Of a DNA stretch of 64,000 bases, positions 53,671 to 61,829 are shown one piece after another. Made by a program: the position numbers and the translations under genes. The notes beneath the pieces are model-generated. The model was not told the origin of the DNA and made no database searches. It worked only from the letters and a program-made list of their open reading frames with translations. The DNA is from Bradyrhizobium sp. Gha. Lineage in GTDB: Bacteria; Pseudomonadota; Alphaproteobacteria; Rhizobiales; Xanthobacteraceae. The stretch covers positions 17,111-81,110 of the forward strand of contig NZ_FOQM01000036.1 of NCBI RefSeq assembly GCF_900113735.1, read 5' to 3'. Within the stretch, counting starts at the first letter, position 1. Each line of letters opens with the position of its first letter.

Positions 53671-54639
53671 TCACCAAGCTATTTGTCGGTTCTCGGGTGG
53701 TGCACGGGTCAGGAGCGGCTTACCGAATACCGACGGTACCAGGTCGTCGAGGAACAGCAGCATCTGAGCGCGGAAGCCCGGACTGTTTCCTCCCGCGTGG
53801 TTCATGGGAACAATGATTTCGGCCGAGGCTTGCCAGGTAACCGCGACGTAGGCGAGGCCGGGATTGGCCGTGGCCACTGTCTTCTGGCCGCGAGGACTAT
53901 CGAACCTGAATTCGACCAGCGGCACCCACTGGTTCAACGGCTCCTCTTTGGGCGCGTAACCGTCGAAGTGTCGGGTCAGGTAAAGTGTGCTGTATTGAAT
54001 GGAAAGGCCCCAGTGCAGGGTTTGCACGGCCGGAGACGAGACGTTCAGGAAGGTTCCTGTGGCAAGGTTTGGCGCAAGGGCCCGACCGCCTTGTCCGACG
54101 GGTTCTTCGTCGACAAACGCGCCCGTGATGGCGAATGGTCGGAGCCAGGAGAGCGAGTCCGGTAGATCACCGAATCCCTTGCCGAAGGTGACGCCAGCCT
54201 GGATCGTGTTCGGTGCGTCGGCTCCCACGCCCACGGCACCTGAATGAGCAATGCCCCAGGCGATGCTCACCGAAGCAAGCGCCTCGTGCTTGTTGTCGCG
54301 GTACGCTTCGTATTTGAGACCAAGACTGGTCTTGTCGAAGCCGGCCGTGTGTCCGATCGGCCAGTTCTGGTGGATCCACCCGCTATCGAGCGTGGCTGCA
54401 AGTGTCGGCGTGAGCAAACGAGCGAAGGACCAGTTGATTCGGCTCTCCTGCACGTTGCTGTCCTGGGTCGGATAGCCGAGGTAGGAGAAGTCCGGGACGA
54501 TCGCCTCGTCGGCGACCGCGGGGTCGTCGAACGTCATGGTGCCGTCAAAATAGCGGTTACCGGCGATGCCGTGGGCACGGGCGGACTGCGTGCAGACCGA
54601 AACGGCAGCCATCGCAAGGATTGAGGCGCATTTCCTCAT
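53671..54639 (-). CDS. Exported outer-membrane-like protein (hypothetical)
   Basis: 322 residues. Signal peptide ILAMAAVSVCTQSARA, then a mature part of alternating beta strands with many aromatic residues (LDSGWIHQNWPIGH, LHWGLSIQYSTLYLTRHF). This resembles beta-barrel proteins of the phenol-degradation MetA-like type. No family named with confidence. The frame is open upstream to 54927 over the divergent rhodanese promoter. Confidence 0.6.
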   Translation of the reverse strand: MRKCASILAMAAVSVCTQSARAHGIAGNRYFDGTMTFDDPAVADEAIVPDFSYLGYPTQDSNVQESRINWSFARLLTPTLAATLDSGWIHQNWPIGHTAGFDKTSLGLKYEAYRDNKHEALASVSIAWGIAHSGAVGVGADAPNTIQAGVTFGKGFGDLPDSLSWLRPFAITGAFVDEEPVGQGGRALAPNLATGTFLNVSSPAVQTLHWGLSIQYSTLYLTRHFDGYAPKEEPLNQWVPLVEFRFDSPRGQKTVATANPGLAYVAVTWQASAEIIVPMNHAGGNSPGFRAQMLLFLDDLVPSVFGKPLLTRAPPENRQIAW

Positions 54640-54917
54640 GTTGTAGCTCGCCGACTGCACCGACATCGAGCAGGACGATAACACGGCGAAGTGCGAGGCC
54701 AAATCTCGGTCGACACCATTGCGATTGCGATCCTCGGCGTCTGATCTTGCTTTCGTTCCATTGGATCGAGGAAATCTTGGCGTTGATTTCTTTGCACCAG
54801 CCGGCGCACGTGGGTTGACAGCCCCGCCATCCGGGCTTTTATTCGCCCCACGGGGACGTGCGATCTCCTCGCGAGGCGCCATGCCCAAGAATCGCGTCCT
54901 GATCACAAGGGCGCAGC

Positions 54918-55442
54918 ATGTCAGCATCGTACACCTCTATTTCTCCCGATAAACTGTCTCGATTGGTAGGCACGCCGGCCGCGCCGACGCTCATCGATGT
55001 ACGCATCGACGAGGACTTTTCGGCCGATCCGCGCCTGATCCCCGGCGCCGTGCGGCGCTCGCATCTCGACGTCCAGGATTGGGCTTCCCGCCTGTCGGGC
55101 CAATCCGTCGTCGTGGTCTGTCACAAAGGCCAGAAGCTCAGCGAGGGCACCGCGGCTTGGCTCCGTTGCTGCAACGTCGCCGCCGAGAGCCTCGAAGGCG
55201 GCCAGGTCGGCTGGAAGGAAGCGAACCATGCGACGGTGCCGGCCGCCAGGATTCCCAAGCGAGACGGCCGCGGTCGCACGCCGTGGGTCACGCGAGCGCG
55301 TCCGGCATCGCTCGGTCTATCGCGCATGTTCGACGACGAGGAGCAGTTGAACGCCGGTCTCCAGCTCTACGACGCATTCTACCGATGGTGCCGCGACGCG
55401 ACCAAGGAGTTGCACAACTGGCCGACCCACAAGGGCAAGTGA
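54918..55442 (+). CDS. Rhodanese-domain protein of a chromate-resistance-like cluster
   Basis: 174 residues. Rhodanese domain at about 5-105: TLIDVRIDEDF, IPGAVRRSHLD, and active-site VVVVCHKGQKLSEG with Cys near residue 69. A C-terminal helical extension (EEQLNAGLQLYDAFYRWCRD) resembles that of proteins encoded beside chrA/chrB. Persulfide transfer or a redox sensor role is inferred. First of four to five co-directional genes. Confidence 0.75.
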   Translation: MSASYTSISPDKLSRLVGTPAAPTLIDVRIDEDFSADPRLIPGAVRRSHLDVQDWASRLSGQSVVVVCHKGQKLSEGTAAWLRCCNVAAESLEGGQVGWKEANHATVPAARIPKRDGRGRTPWVTRARPASLGLSRMFDDEEQLNAGLQLYDAFYRWCRDATKELHNWPTHKGK

Positions 55443-55491
55443 GGCCGAACGCCTGATGACTTCTGGGGCAGGGACAACCAGGAGATCAGAC

Positions 55492-55731
55492 ATGCGAACA
55501 TCGACGATCTATCGGGCCGCGCTCTTCGTAGCGCTTGCGATGGGCTTCGGCTTCTCGCCCGCGCACGCCCTGACCCGGGAAGAGCTGACCGCCAAGATCC
55601 AGGCGGCCGGCTACTCACAGGTGAAAGACGTCAAGTCGACGGCCGAAGGCACCACCGCCAAAGCGTTGAAGGACGGCAAGCCGGTGATGCTCGTCGTGGA
55701 CAGCAGCGGCCAAATCAAAGAACGCAACTGA
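55492..55731 (+). CDS. Small exported PepSY-like protein
   Basis: 79 residues. Signal peptide ALFVALAMGFGFSPAHA, then one PepSY-like unit (LTREELTAKIQAAGYSQVKD ... PVMLVVDSSGQIKE). AGGAGA precedes ATG 55492 by 7 bases. Periplasmic; function unknown. 14 bases before the LppY/LpqO gene. Confidence 0.7.
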   Translation: MRTSTIYRAALFVALAMGFGFSPAHALTREELTAKIQAAGYSQVKDVKSTAEGTTAKALKDGKPVMLVVDSSGQIKERN

Positions 55732-55745
55732 GTTCGAGGAGCAGT

Positions 55746-56660
55746 ATGATGAAACGAACAATTCACGCGCTGATCGCACTCGGCGCCTGCCTCCTGGCAC
55801 CTGCTTCCGGCTCCTTCGTTTCTGCGGCAAAGGCGCAGAGCGTCGACTGGCAGAAGGTCGACGAGACGCTGGGGCGGAAGCCCGCCGTCTCGGACGACGT
55901 CCATCGCTACGGCTTTCCCCGGACCGATCTGTCGGTGACGCTGGACGGCGTGGCGATCAAGCCAGCGCTGGCGCTCGGCGGCTGGGTCGCGTTCAAGCCA
56001 GGGCACGGCGGCGCCATGGTCATGGGCGACCTTGTGTTGCTCGAGACCGAGATCAACCCCGTGATGGCGAAGATGATCGCGAACGGTCTCGAGATCACCG
56101 CCGTGCACAACCATCTGCTGCGCGCGAGCCCGGCGACCTTCTACATGCACGTTGCCGGCCACGGCGACCCCGTCAAGCTGGCCTCGGCGATCCACGATGC
56201 GCTGGCCGAGAGCAAGACCCCGCTGACGGTCGCGTCGCCGGCGAGTCCGCCTCCGGCCGTCGATCTCGACACAGCGAAGCTCGACCAGATCATCGGCGTG
56301 AAGGGCCAGACGAACGGCGGCGTCTACCAGTTCAACGTCAAGCGGCGAGACCCGATCACGCAGGACGGCATGCCGTTGACCCCTGTCGGTCCGATGGGAG
56401 TTGCGATCGGCATCAACTTCCAGCCGACGGGAGGCGGGAAGGCCGCCATCACGGGCGACTTCGTGCTGACCGGCGACGAGGTCAACCCGGTCATCCTGGC
56501 GCTGAGGGCACACGGCATCGAGGTGACAGCGCTGCACAGCCACATGCTGGACGAGCAGCCGCGACTGTTCTTCATGCACTTCTGGGCGAACGACGACGCC
56601 GTGAAGCTCGCCGAAGGCGTGCGGGCGGCGCTGGACAAGACGGCCAGTACGAAGAGTTGA
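55746..56660 (+). CDS. LppY/LpqO-family exported protein (two DUF1259 domains)
   Basis: 304 residues. Signal peptide with ALGACLLAPASGSFVSAAKAQ. Two tandem DUF1259 units: residues about 35-160 and 180-300, each with a VHNHLL/LHSHML His-containing motif followed by FYMHVAGHGD or FFMHFWANDD. Paired histidines suggest a metal site. Family function unknown. ATG 55746 with GAGGAG nearby; ATG 55749 is alternative. Confidence 0.82.
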   Translation: MMKRTIHALIALGACLLAPASGSFVSAAKAQSVDWQKVDETLGRKPAVSDDVHRYGFPRTDLSVTLDGVAIKPALALGGWVAFKPGHGGAMVMGDLVLLETEINPVMAKMIANGLEITAVHNHLLRASPATFYMHVAGHGDPVKLASAIHDALAESKTPLTVASPASPPPAVDLDTAKLDQIIGVKGQTNGGVYQFNVKRRDPITQDGMPLTPVGPMGVAIGINFQPTGGGKAAITGDFVLTGDEVNPVILALRAHGIEVTALHSHMLDEQPRLFFMHFWANDDAVKLAEGVRAALDKTASTKS

Positions 56661-56684
56661 GCCAAGGATGAGGGAAGGAGCCGA

Positions 56685-57308
56685 CTGACGCCCTACGAAA
56701 CCAAGCCGCTGCCGTTCGATCCGAAGTCGATCAGCGGCATCTCTGAGAAGGTGCTCATCAGCCACTATGAGAACAACTACGGCGGCGCGGTGAAGCGGCT
56801 CAACGCGATTAGCGCGCAACTCGCCGAGTTGGACTTTGCCAAGGCGCCGAACTTCGTCATCAACGGCCTGAAGCGCGAAGAGCTGATCGCTGCAAATCCG
56901 ATGATCCTGCATGAGATCTACTTCGATGGTCTCGGCGGCGCCAGCAAGCCCGGCGGCGCTCTCGCCGAGGCGATCGCACGCGACTTCGGCAGCATCGAGC
57001 GATGGCGCACGGAGTTCGCGGCGATGGGCAAGGCAGAGGGCGGTGGTTCGGGTTGGGTTATCCTGTCGTATTCGCCCCGAAACAAGCGGCTCGTCAACCA
57101 GTGGGCCGCCGACCATACGACCACGCTCGCCGGCGGCCGTCCGGTTTTGGTGCTCGACATGTATGAGCATGCCTATCACATGGACTTCGGCGCTGCCGCA
57201 GCCCGCTATGTCGACATCTACATGGAGGCCATCCGCTGGGACAACGCCTCCGCCCTCTACGATCAATACGCGAGGGAAGCCCCTGAGTGGCGGTCGCCAT
57301 CGGGATGA
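56685..57308 (+). CDS. Fe/Mn-type superoxide dismutase, probable CTG start
   Basis: 207 codons. VLISHYENNYGGAVKRLN carries the first metal His, ILHEIYFDGLG the second, and LDMYEHAYHMDFG the Asp and third His. The protein begins with TPYETKPLPFDPKSI, the normal family N-terminus, but the codon before it is CTG and no ATG, GTG or TTG lies between the upstream in-frame stop (56658) and 56685. AGGAG sits four bases before CTG. A shorter GTG start at 56751 would lose 22 residues. Related enzymes are found beside chrA genes. Confidence 0.72.
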   Translation: MTPYETKPLPFDPKSISGISEKVLISHYENNYGGAVKRLNAISAQLAELDFAKAPNFVINGLKREELIAANPMILHEIYFDGLGGASKPGGALAEAIARDFGSIERWRTEFAAMGKAEGGGSGWVILSYSPRNKRLVNQWAADHTTTLAGGRPVLVLDMYEHAYHMDFGAAAARYVDIYMEAIRWDNASALYDQYAREAPEWRSPSG

Positions 57309-57705
57309 TGAGTCCCGGGCCGGTCGTGATCACGGCGACGTTCGTCGGCTATCTGGTGGCGGGCTTCTGGGGATCGCTGATCTCGACGGTGGGTATCTTC
57401 CTGCCGTCCTTCCTACTGGTCCTCATCGTGGCGCCGTTGCTGGCGCGGCACCGAAAGAATCCGAACGTGCAGGGCTTCGTGAAGGGGCCTATGCGGCAGC
57501 AATAGGGACCATTCTGGGTGCGAGCTTCCTGCTCGGCAAGATAGCGATCGGCGACTGGCTGACCGCGCTCATCGGGATCGTGTCGCTGGCGGTGCTGTTT
57601 CGCTGGAAAGTCAGCAATCCTTTGCTGATTGCGGTCACAGCCGTGGTCGGGCTGGTCGCCTATCCGATCCTTCAGCCGGCTTGGGTACTCACCGGGCTCA
57701 AGTGA
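57287..57705 (+). pseudogene. chrA chromate transporter remnant (5' deletion and frameshift)
   Basis: From GTG 57287 a frame encodes the start of the second half of ChrA (MSPGPVVITATFVGYLVAGF, FLPSFLLVLIVAP). It shifts near 57484, where AAGGGGCCT lacks one G; the other frame continues AYAAAIGTILGASFLLGKIA to a stop at 57705. The N-terminal half is missing: its place is taken by the superoxide dismutase, whose 3' end overlaps. Chromate efflux cannot work from this copy. Confidence 0.8.
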
Positions 57706-57712
57706 GGAGTGA

Positions 57713-57907
57713 CCATGCGCCCTGCGTTGCGACTTCACGGGAAATCGGTTCAAGGTGACCTATGACGGAAAGCTGATCTTCGAGGTGGAGGACACTACGA
57801 TCGCTGACGCTGGGATGATTGGCTTGTGGACCAAGGCAGATAGCGTGAGCCTGTTCTCGGCCGCGCATGATCATGAAGAAGATCACCTAGCTTTCCCACA
57901 TCCTTGA
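57713..57907 (+). pseudogene. C-terminal fragment of a DUF1080/LamG-like protein
   Basis: An open frame without start reads LRCDFTGNRFKVTYDGK and FEVEDTTIADAGMIGLWTKA, a strand pattern of concanavalin-like DUF1080 domains. The N-terminal part is missing, and the last residues (after SVSLF) depart from the family. A remnant left by the same deletion that damaged chrA, or a second one. Confidence 0.6.
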
Positions 57908-58122
57908 TACCGAAGTACACGTTGCAAGATGTTTCGGCCAAACGGAGGTGAGGCAACCTGCGCCAGGCCGCCATGGAAACGGAGCCTCGCTATTCATCGC
58001 CTGGATGCAAAAAGCGGACTCTGCCTGAGTACCTCTTAATGGCTGGAGCTCGACCTACCGTTTGATCGTACGCTCAAAGCTTGCGACGCGGCATTGAATA
58101 CTCTCAAATATCTTAGGCCACA
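57908..58122. other. Intergenic region before the fused membrane/spermidine-synthase-like gene
   Basis: 215 bases, AT-richer than the flanks. No gene; promoter of the following gene expected. TCTTAGGCCACAATG has no strong ribosome site. Confidence 0.4.
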
Positions 58123-60354
58123 ATGAACGGTTCAGCAGGCGTTGGTCGGCTACCCCTTCGATTCTCGATAGCGATACCGACATTTGCAGCCACCCTGCTT
58201 TTGAGCGCGGGCTTGATGTTTCTCGTCGAGCCGATGATAGCCAAGATGGTGCTGCCGAAGCTCGGCGGAGCAGCATCGGTCTGGAGCGCATGCCTCGTGT
58301 TCTTCCAGACTATGCTGCTTCTTGGCTACGCGTATGCGCATCTTCTAACCAGACTGTCGTCGCGCTTGGCGCAAGTTGGTGTTCACGTTTGCATTCTTCT
58401 GCCGTTGTCGGCCATTGCACTTCCTTTGACGCTCGGACCCGACGGACCGTCAGCAGACCAGTCTCCGGTCTTATGGCTGTTGTTGCGCCTCAGCTGGTCC
58501 TGCGGGATCCCGATATTCGCTATTTCGGCGACAGCACCCCTTTTGCAGCATTGGTTCGCGCATTGCGATCACAAGGGAGCGCGCGATCCCTACTTTCTCT
58601 ATGCAGTGAGCAACGCCGGAAGCCTTCTAGCGCTGCTGGCATATCCATTGGCAGTCGAACCAGAACTGCCGCTTGATCGACAGGCGACGTTTTGGTCCGC
58701 TGGTTTTGCAGTACTGGCTCTGGGAGTGGCTTTGTGCGCCGCCATTATGTTGTCAGACAGGCGTCGCCTGGATGAGCCGACGCAGGTCATTGGAGTAAGC
58801 AGAGCGAGCAGTACACGCGATCGTTTGATCTGGACTGGGCTTGCCTTCATCCCGTCGTCTCTGTTGCTTGGCGTCACTCAACATATCACCTCGGACATTG
58901 TATCCGCGCCGTTGCTGTGGGTGCTCCCGCTCACGCTGTACCTGCTGACGTTCATTTGTGCCTTTGCGCGACGGCCGCCTTTGCCTCATGCGATCATGGA
59001 GCGCGCGTTTCCGGTCGCACTGATTTTGGTCGTGGCCATGGGTGCCGGCGGCATTTTTGTTTTTGTTCCTCTTCCAATCGCCCTGGCCTTTCACCTCAGC
59101 TGCTTTTTCGTCATTAGCATGACCTGTCATGGCGAATTAGCGAAGCGACGGCCATCCTCCGCGCAACTGACCGAATTCTATTTCTTCCTCTCCTTGGGGG
59201 GCGTTTTGGGCGGAGTTTTTAATGCATTGATCGCTCCGCTGATCTTCAAAGGCGTATGGGAATATCCACTAGCATTGATTGCAGCCTGTCTAGTGAGGCC
59301 GCCGATGCACTCGGACAAGCAAAGCAAGCCCCTGATGGATATTGTTCTGCCATTACTATTCTTAGCTGTTTTGCTGGTCCTCAGAAGCACGCTCATTGAC
59401 TCCGCAAGCTACGGGCCGTTTACGATGGCGGTCTTTTGCTTTCCCTACCTGGTGCTGGCGTTGACGCTGGTAAATTTCTCCCAACGAAGGTGGCGCTTCG
59501 CTATTGCTATCGCTCTCGTATTCCTTTTTCCGTTGAGGTCACAGACCGCCTGGAAGCTGATTGCCGCCGAGCGAAGCTTCTTCGGCGTCTATCGAGTCGA
59601 GATGGCTTCCGATGAGCCAGAACCGACCCTCGTACTCATGAATGGTACGACCCTACACGGAGCCAAGAGCCTGCGACCAGATGAGGCCCCGCTGCTTATG
59701 ACGTATTATACGAGGGAGGGTCCGTTCGGCCGTTTTTTCAACGCATTGTCTCAAAGCAAAATGCGCCGCGTCGCCGTTATTGGGCTGGGCACAGGCACTC
59801 TCGCTTGTTACGCCAAAGAAGGCCAGGACTGGACATTTTATGAGATCGATCCCGTCGTTGAGCGCCTGGCAAGGGATCACTTTCATTTCTTGGAGGACTG
59901 CGCCCCCCATTCGCGTGTCGTCTTGGGCGACGCTCGAATCACCATCGGGAATGCACCAGACGGCGCTTATGACGTGCTGGTTGTCGATGCATTCAGTTCA
60001 GACAGCATCCCGATGCACCTGTTGACGCGGGAGGCTTTAGCGCTTTACCTGCGAAAACTAGCCCCCGGTGGGCACATCCTGTTCCACGTCAGTAGTCGGA
60101 GATTAACTCTGGCTCCGGTGGTCGGAGCCCTGGCAACGAATGCGGGCCTCCCGGCGCGCATCCTTTTTGACATCCCGCCGCCTGGAACATCGATCCTCCG
60201 ACGTTCGCCTGCGATAGGGGTTGTGGTAGCCGGACGGAATAGCACCCTTGACCCATTCTCCGACAAGGATGGTTGGAAAGCGCTCCCTGCGGCAGAAGCC
60301 CGGTACCTTTGGACCGATCAGCGCGCCGATATTTGGCGGGTGATCGCATTCTGA
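58123..60354 (+). CDS. Fused membrane / spermidine-synthase-like protein
   Basis: 743 residues. The first 470 or so have about 12 hydrophobic helices (LLLSAGLMFLVEPMIAKMVL, SWSCGIPIFAISATAPLLQH). The C-terminal part is a spermidine-synthase-type Rossmann domain (RRVAVIGLGTGTLACYAKEG, FYEIDPVVERLAR, VLGDARITIG, YDVLVVDAFSSDSIPMHLLT). True polyamine synthesis is not assured in such fusions; a transported or membrane substrate is possible. Complete gene, relaxed codon use. Confidence 0.85.
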   Translation: MNGSAGVGRLPLRFSIAIPTFAATLLLSAGLMFLVEPMIAKMVLPKLGGAASVWSACLVFFQTMLLLGYAYAHLLTRLSSRLAQVGVHVCILLPLSAIALPLTLGPDGPSADQSPVLWLLLRLSWSCGIPIFAISATAPLLQHWFAHCDHKGARDPYFLYAVSNAGSLLALLAYPLAVEPELPLDRQATFWSAGFAVLALGVALCAAIMLSDRRRLDEPTQVIGVSRASSTRDRLIWTGLAFIPSSLLLGVTQHITSDIVSAPLLWVLPLTLYLLTFICAFARRPPLPHAIMERAFPVALILVVAMGAGGIFVFVPLPIALAFHLSCFFVISMTCHGELAKRRPSSAQLTEFYFFLSLGGVLGGVFNALIAPLIFKGVWEYPLALIAACLVRPPMHSDKQSKPLMDIVLPLLFLAVLLVLRSTLIDSASYGPFTMAVFCFPYLVLALTLVNFSQRRWRFAIAIALVFLFPLRSQTAWKLIAAERSFFGVYRVEMASDEPEPTLVLMNGTTLHGAKSLRPDEAPLLMTYYTREGPFGRFFNALSQSKMRRVAVIGLGTGTLACYAKEGQDWTFYEIDPVVERLARDHFHFLEDCAPHSRVVLGDARITIGNAPDGAYDVLVVDAFSSDSIPMHLLTREALALYLRKLAPGGHILFHVSSRRLTLAPVVGALATNAGLPARILFDIPPPGTSILRRSPAIGVVVAGRNSTLDPFSDKDGWKALPAAEARYLWTDQRADIWRVIAF

Positions 60355-60530
60355 TGGTGCGAGTGAGTCACTCGCACACGTCGACATGCTGCCGCGCAAT
60401 ACCCTTCTGCGCATCTCGCCGAAGGTGAGGTTTGAGATCTTCGACCGCCGAAGGCTTAGAAGTGGGCGCGCGGATTTACATAATTCGCGCGCCTCCGAGA
60501 CCGTTCACGACGACTGAGGTCAGAAGCAAT

Positions 60531-60755
60531 TCACAACGGCCTCCAGCGACGCGGATGGTGGCGGTAGTAATCGTAGTCGTGGTCGCAGTCGTCGTAGCCA
60601 TAGTAGCCGGGGCCGCCGAGCACGATGGTTACACCACTCCGATGGTCGCCGCCGTGGTGGCCGCCAAGCTCATAGGCCGAGGCGGAGGTTGGGCCCAGAG
60701 CAGCCGCACCCAACGAAACTGCGGCAACTGCAATAAACGAAAATTTACGCAACAT
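60531..60755 (-). CDS. Small exported His/Tyr/Asp-rich protein
   Basis: 74 residues. Signal peptide FSFIAVAAVSLGAAALGPTS followed by ASA; mature part YELGGHHGGDHRSG and GYDDCDHDYDYYRHHPRRW. GAGAGG lies about 10 bases before ATG 60755. Such peptides could bind metal; unknown function. Confidence 0.65.
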   Translation of the reverse strand: MLRKFSFIAVAAVSLGAAALGPTSASAYELGGHHGGDHRSGVTIVLGGPGYYGYDDCDHDYDYYRHHPRRWRPL

Positions 60756-60807
60756 GGATGGATTCCTCTCCGTCAGGTTTGGTCGAAGTCCTTGCTTCGA
60801 CGTGGCC

Positions 60808-61083
60808 CTACGCCAGCGAAGCGATGAATTGATATCGCGACAGAGCCAGTAAACTCTGTGACACGCGCCACACGTCGGTTTGCCATAGCGGGTTGTTGGA
60901 CCCCGATGACTGCTTCCTTGATCTCGTTCGAGCGATGTCGCTGAGATGGATGAGGAAGTGGGTTCGAACTGATTCATAGAAGGCGCATGTTGCCCGTAGC
61001 TGCGACGGTAGCTTGAGGTTGGCCTTTTGGCTCCGCGCTGATGATTTCAGGCCAGCTCTCGCTTTCTTCGACCCCTTGGCCAT
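60808..61083 (-). CDS. Possible small basic protein (doubtful)
   Basis: 91 codons. Very basic N-terminus (AKGSKKARAGLKSSARSQKA) and a helical middle (CAFYESVRTHFLIHLSDIA). No clear ribosome site; unrecognised. Could be real or a chance frame. Confidence 0.25.
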   Translation of the reverse strand: MAKGSKKARAGLKSSARSQKANLKLPSQLRATCAFYESVRTHFLIHLSDIARTRSRKQSSGSNNPLWQTDVWRVSQSLLALSRYQFIASLA

Positions 61084-61829
61084 CGCCGCATGGTCGCTTA
61101 GCTGTATATCCATCAGTGTCGAAACGAAGCCGATGCCGATTCACGCGGGCGCGGCGCTTGGATCAGGTCCGGCGTAGCGGATTATAGTAAATCCAGCTCA
61201 CCGCCTGCTTCTCGCAATGCTTGCCTCAATCCACCACACTGAGAGCGCAATGGTGATAGCAAGGCAGACCTCGTCTGAGGTTAGCGGGGTGCGTCTCACT
61301 CGTTAACGATGATACAGGCCGCCATCATCCCGAGGGAACATCCAGAGGAGAGTGTGGGTATCCCGATGGAGTACCCCGGGCTTGTGCTGGATCGAATGAT
61401 CCTAGGCGCGTAGCACAACTTCTCACGATAAGGCCTCGACACGAGTGGAACGGGGCTTCTCTTTGGAACTTTCGGGGGGCGGGAATTGAGTCGCGTTAGT
61501 TTCATCCGTGTGCGGGGTTGGCGATCGACTGCTCTGAAATCGAACGGCACCTCCAGCAGCTTCCGAATTCCTCTGATTCCTCCTGGTTCCACCTTTCGGC
61601 CAGGGCTTCCAGCCAGCTCACGACCGATCCGATCGCTTGAGATCGATCAACGGGATTCGGGCCGGCCTGGCGCGGTGCCGATTGGTGCTGCGCGCGCTTC
61701 GTTTGTCGAGGCGTCAGCTTTGATGGTCGTTCGATCGAACCACAGTAGGAACGGCTACAAACACTTCGCACCACACCGCTTTGCTCGCGGCCGTGAGAAC
61801 GGACCGCGTCCTGTTTGGAGGATCTAGCT
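61084..61829. other. Long intergenic region before the VCBS-repeat gene
   Basis: 746 bases with several short contradictory frames and no convincing gene. A 12-bp palindrome GTTCGATCGAAC lies at 61729-61740, about 90 bases before the VCBS gene start, a possible operator. TTTGGAGGATCTAGCT precedes the ATG with good spacing. Confidence 0.45.

Noticed and set aside
55611..57266. 551-codon minus-strand frame
   Set aside because: Antisense to the LppY/LpqO and superoxide dismutase genes, which have clear family motifs.
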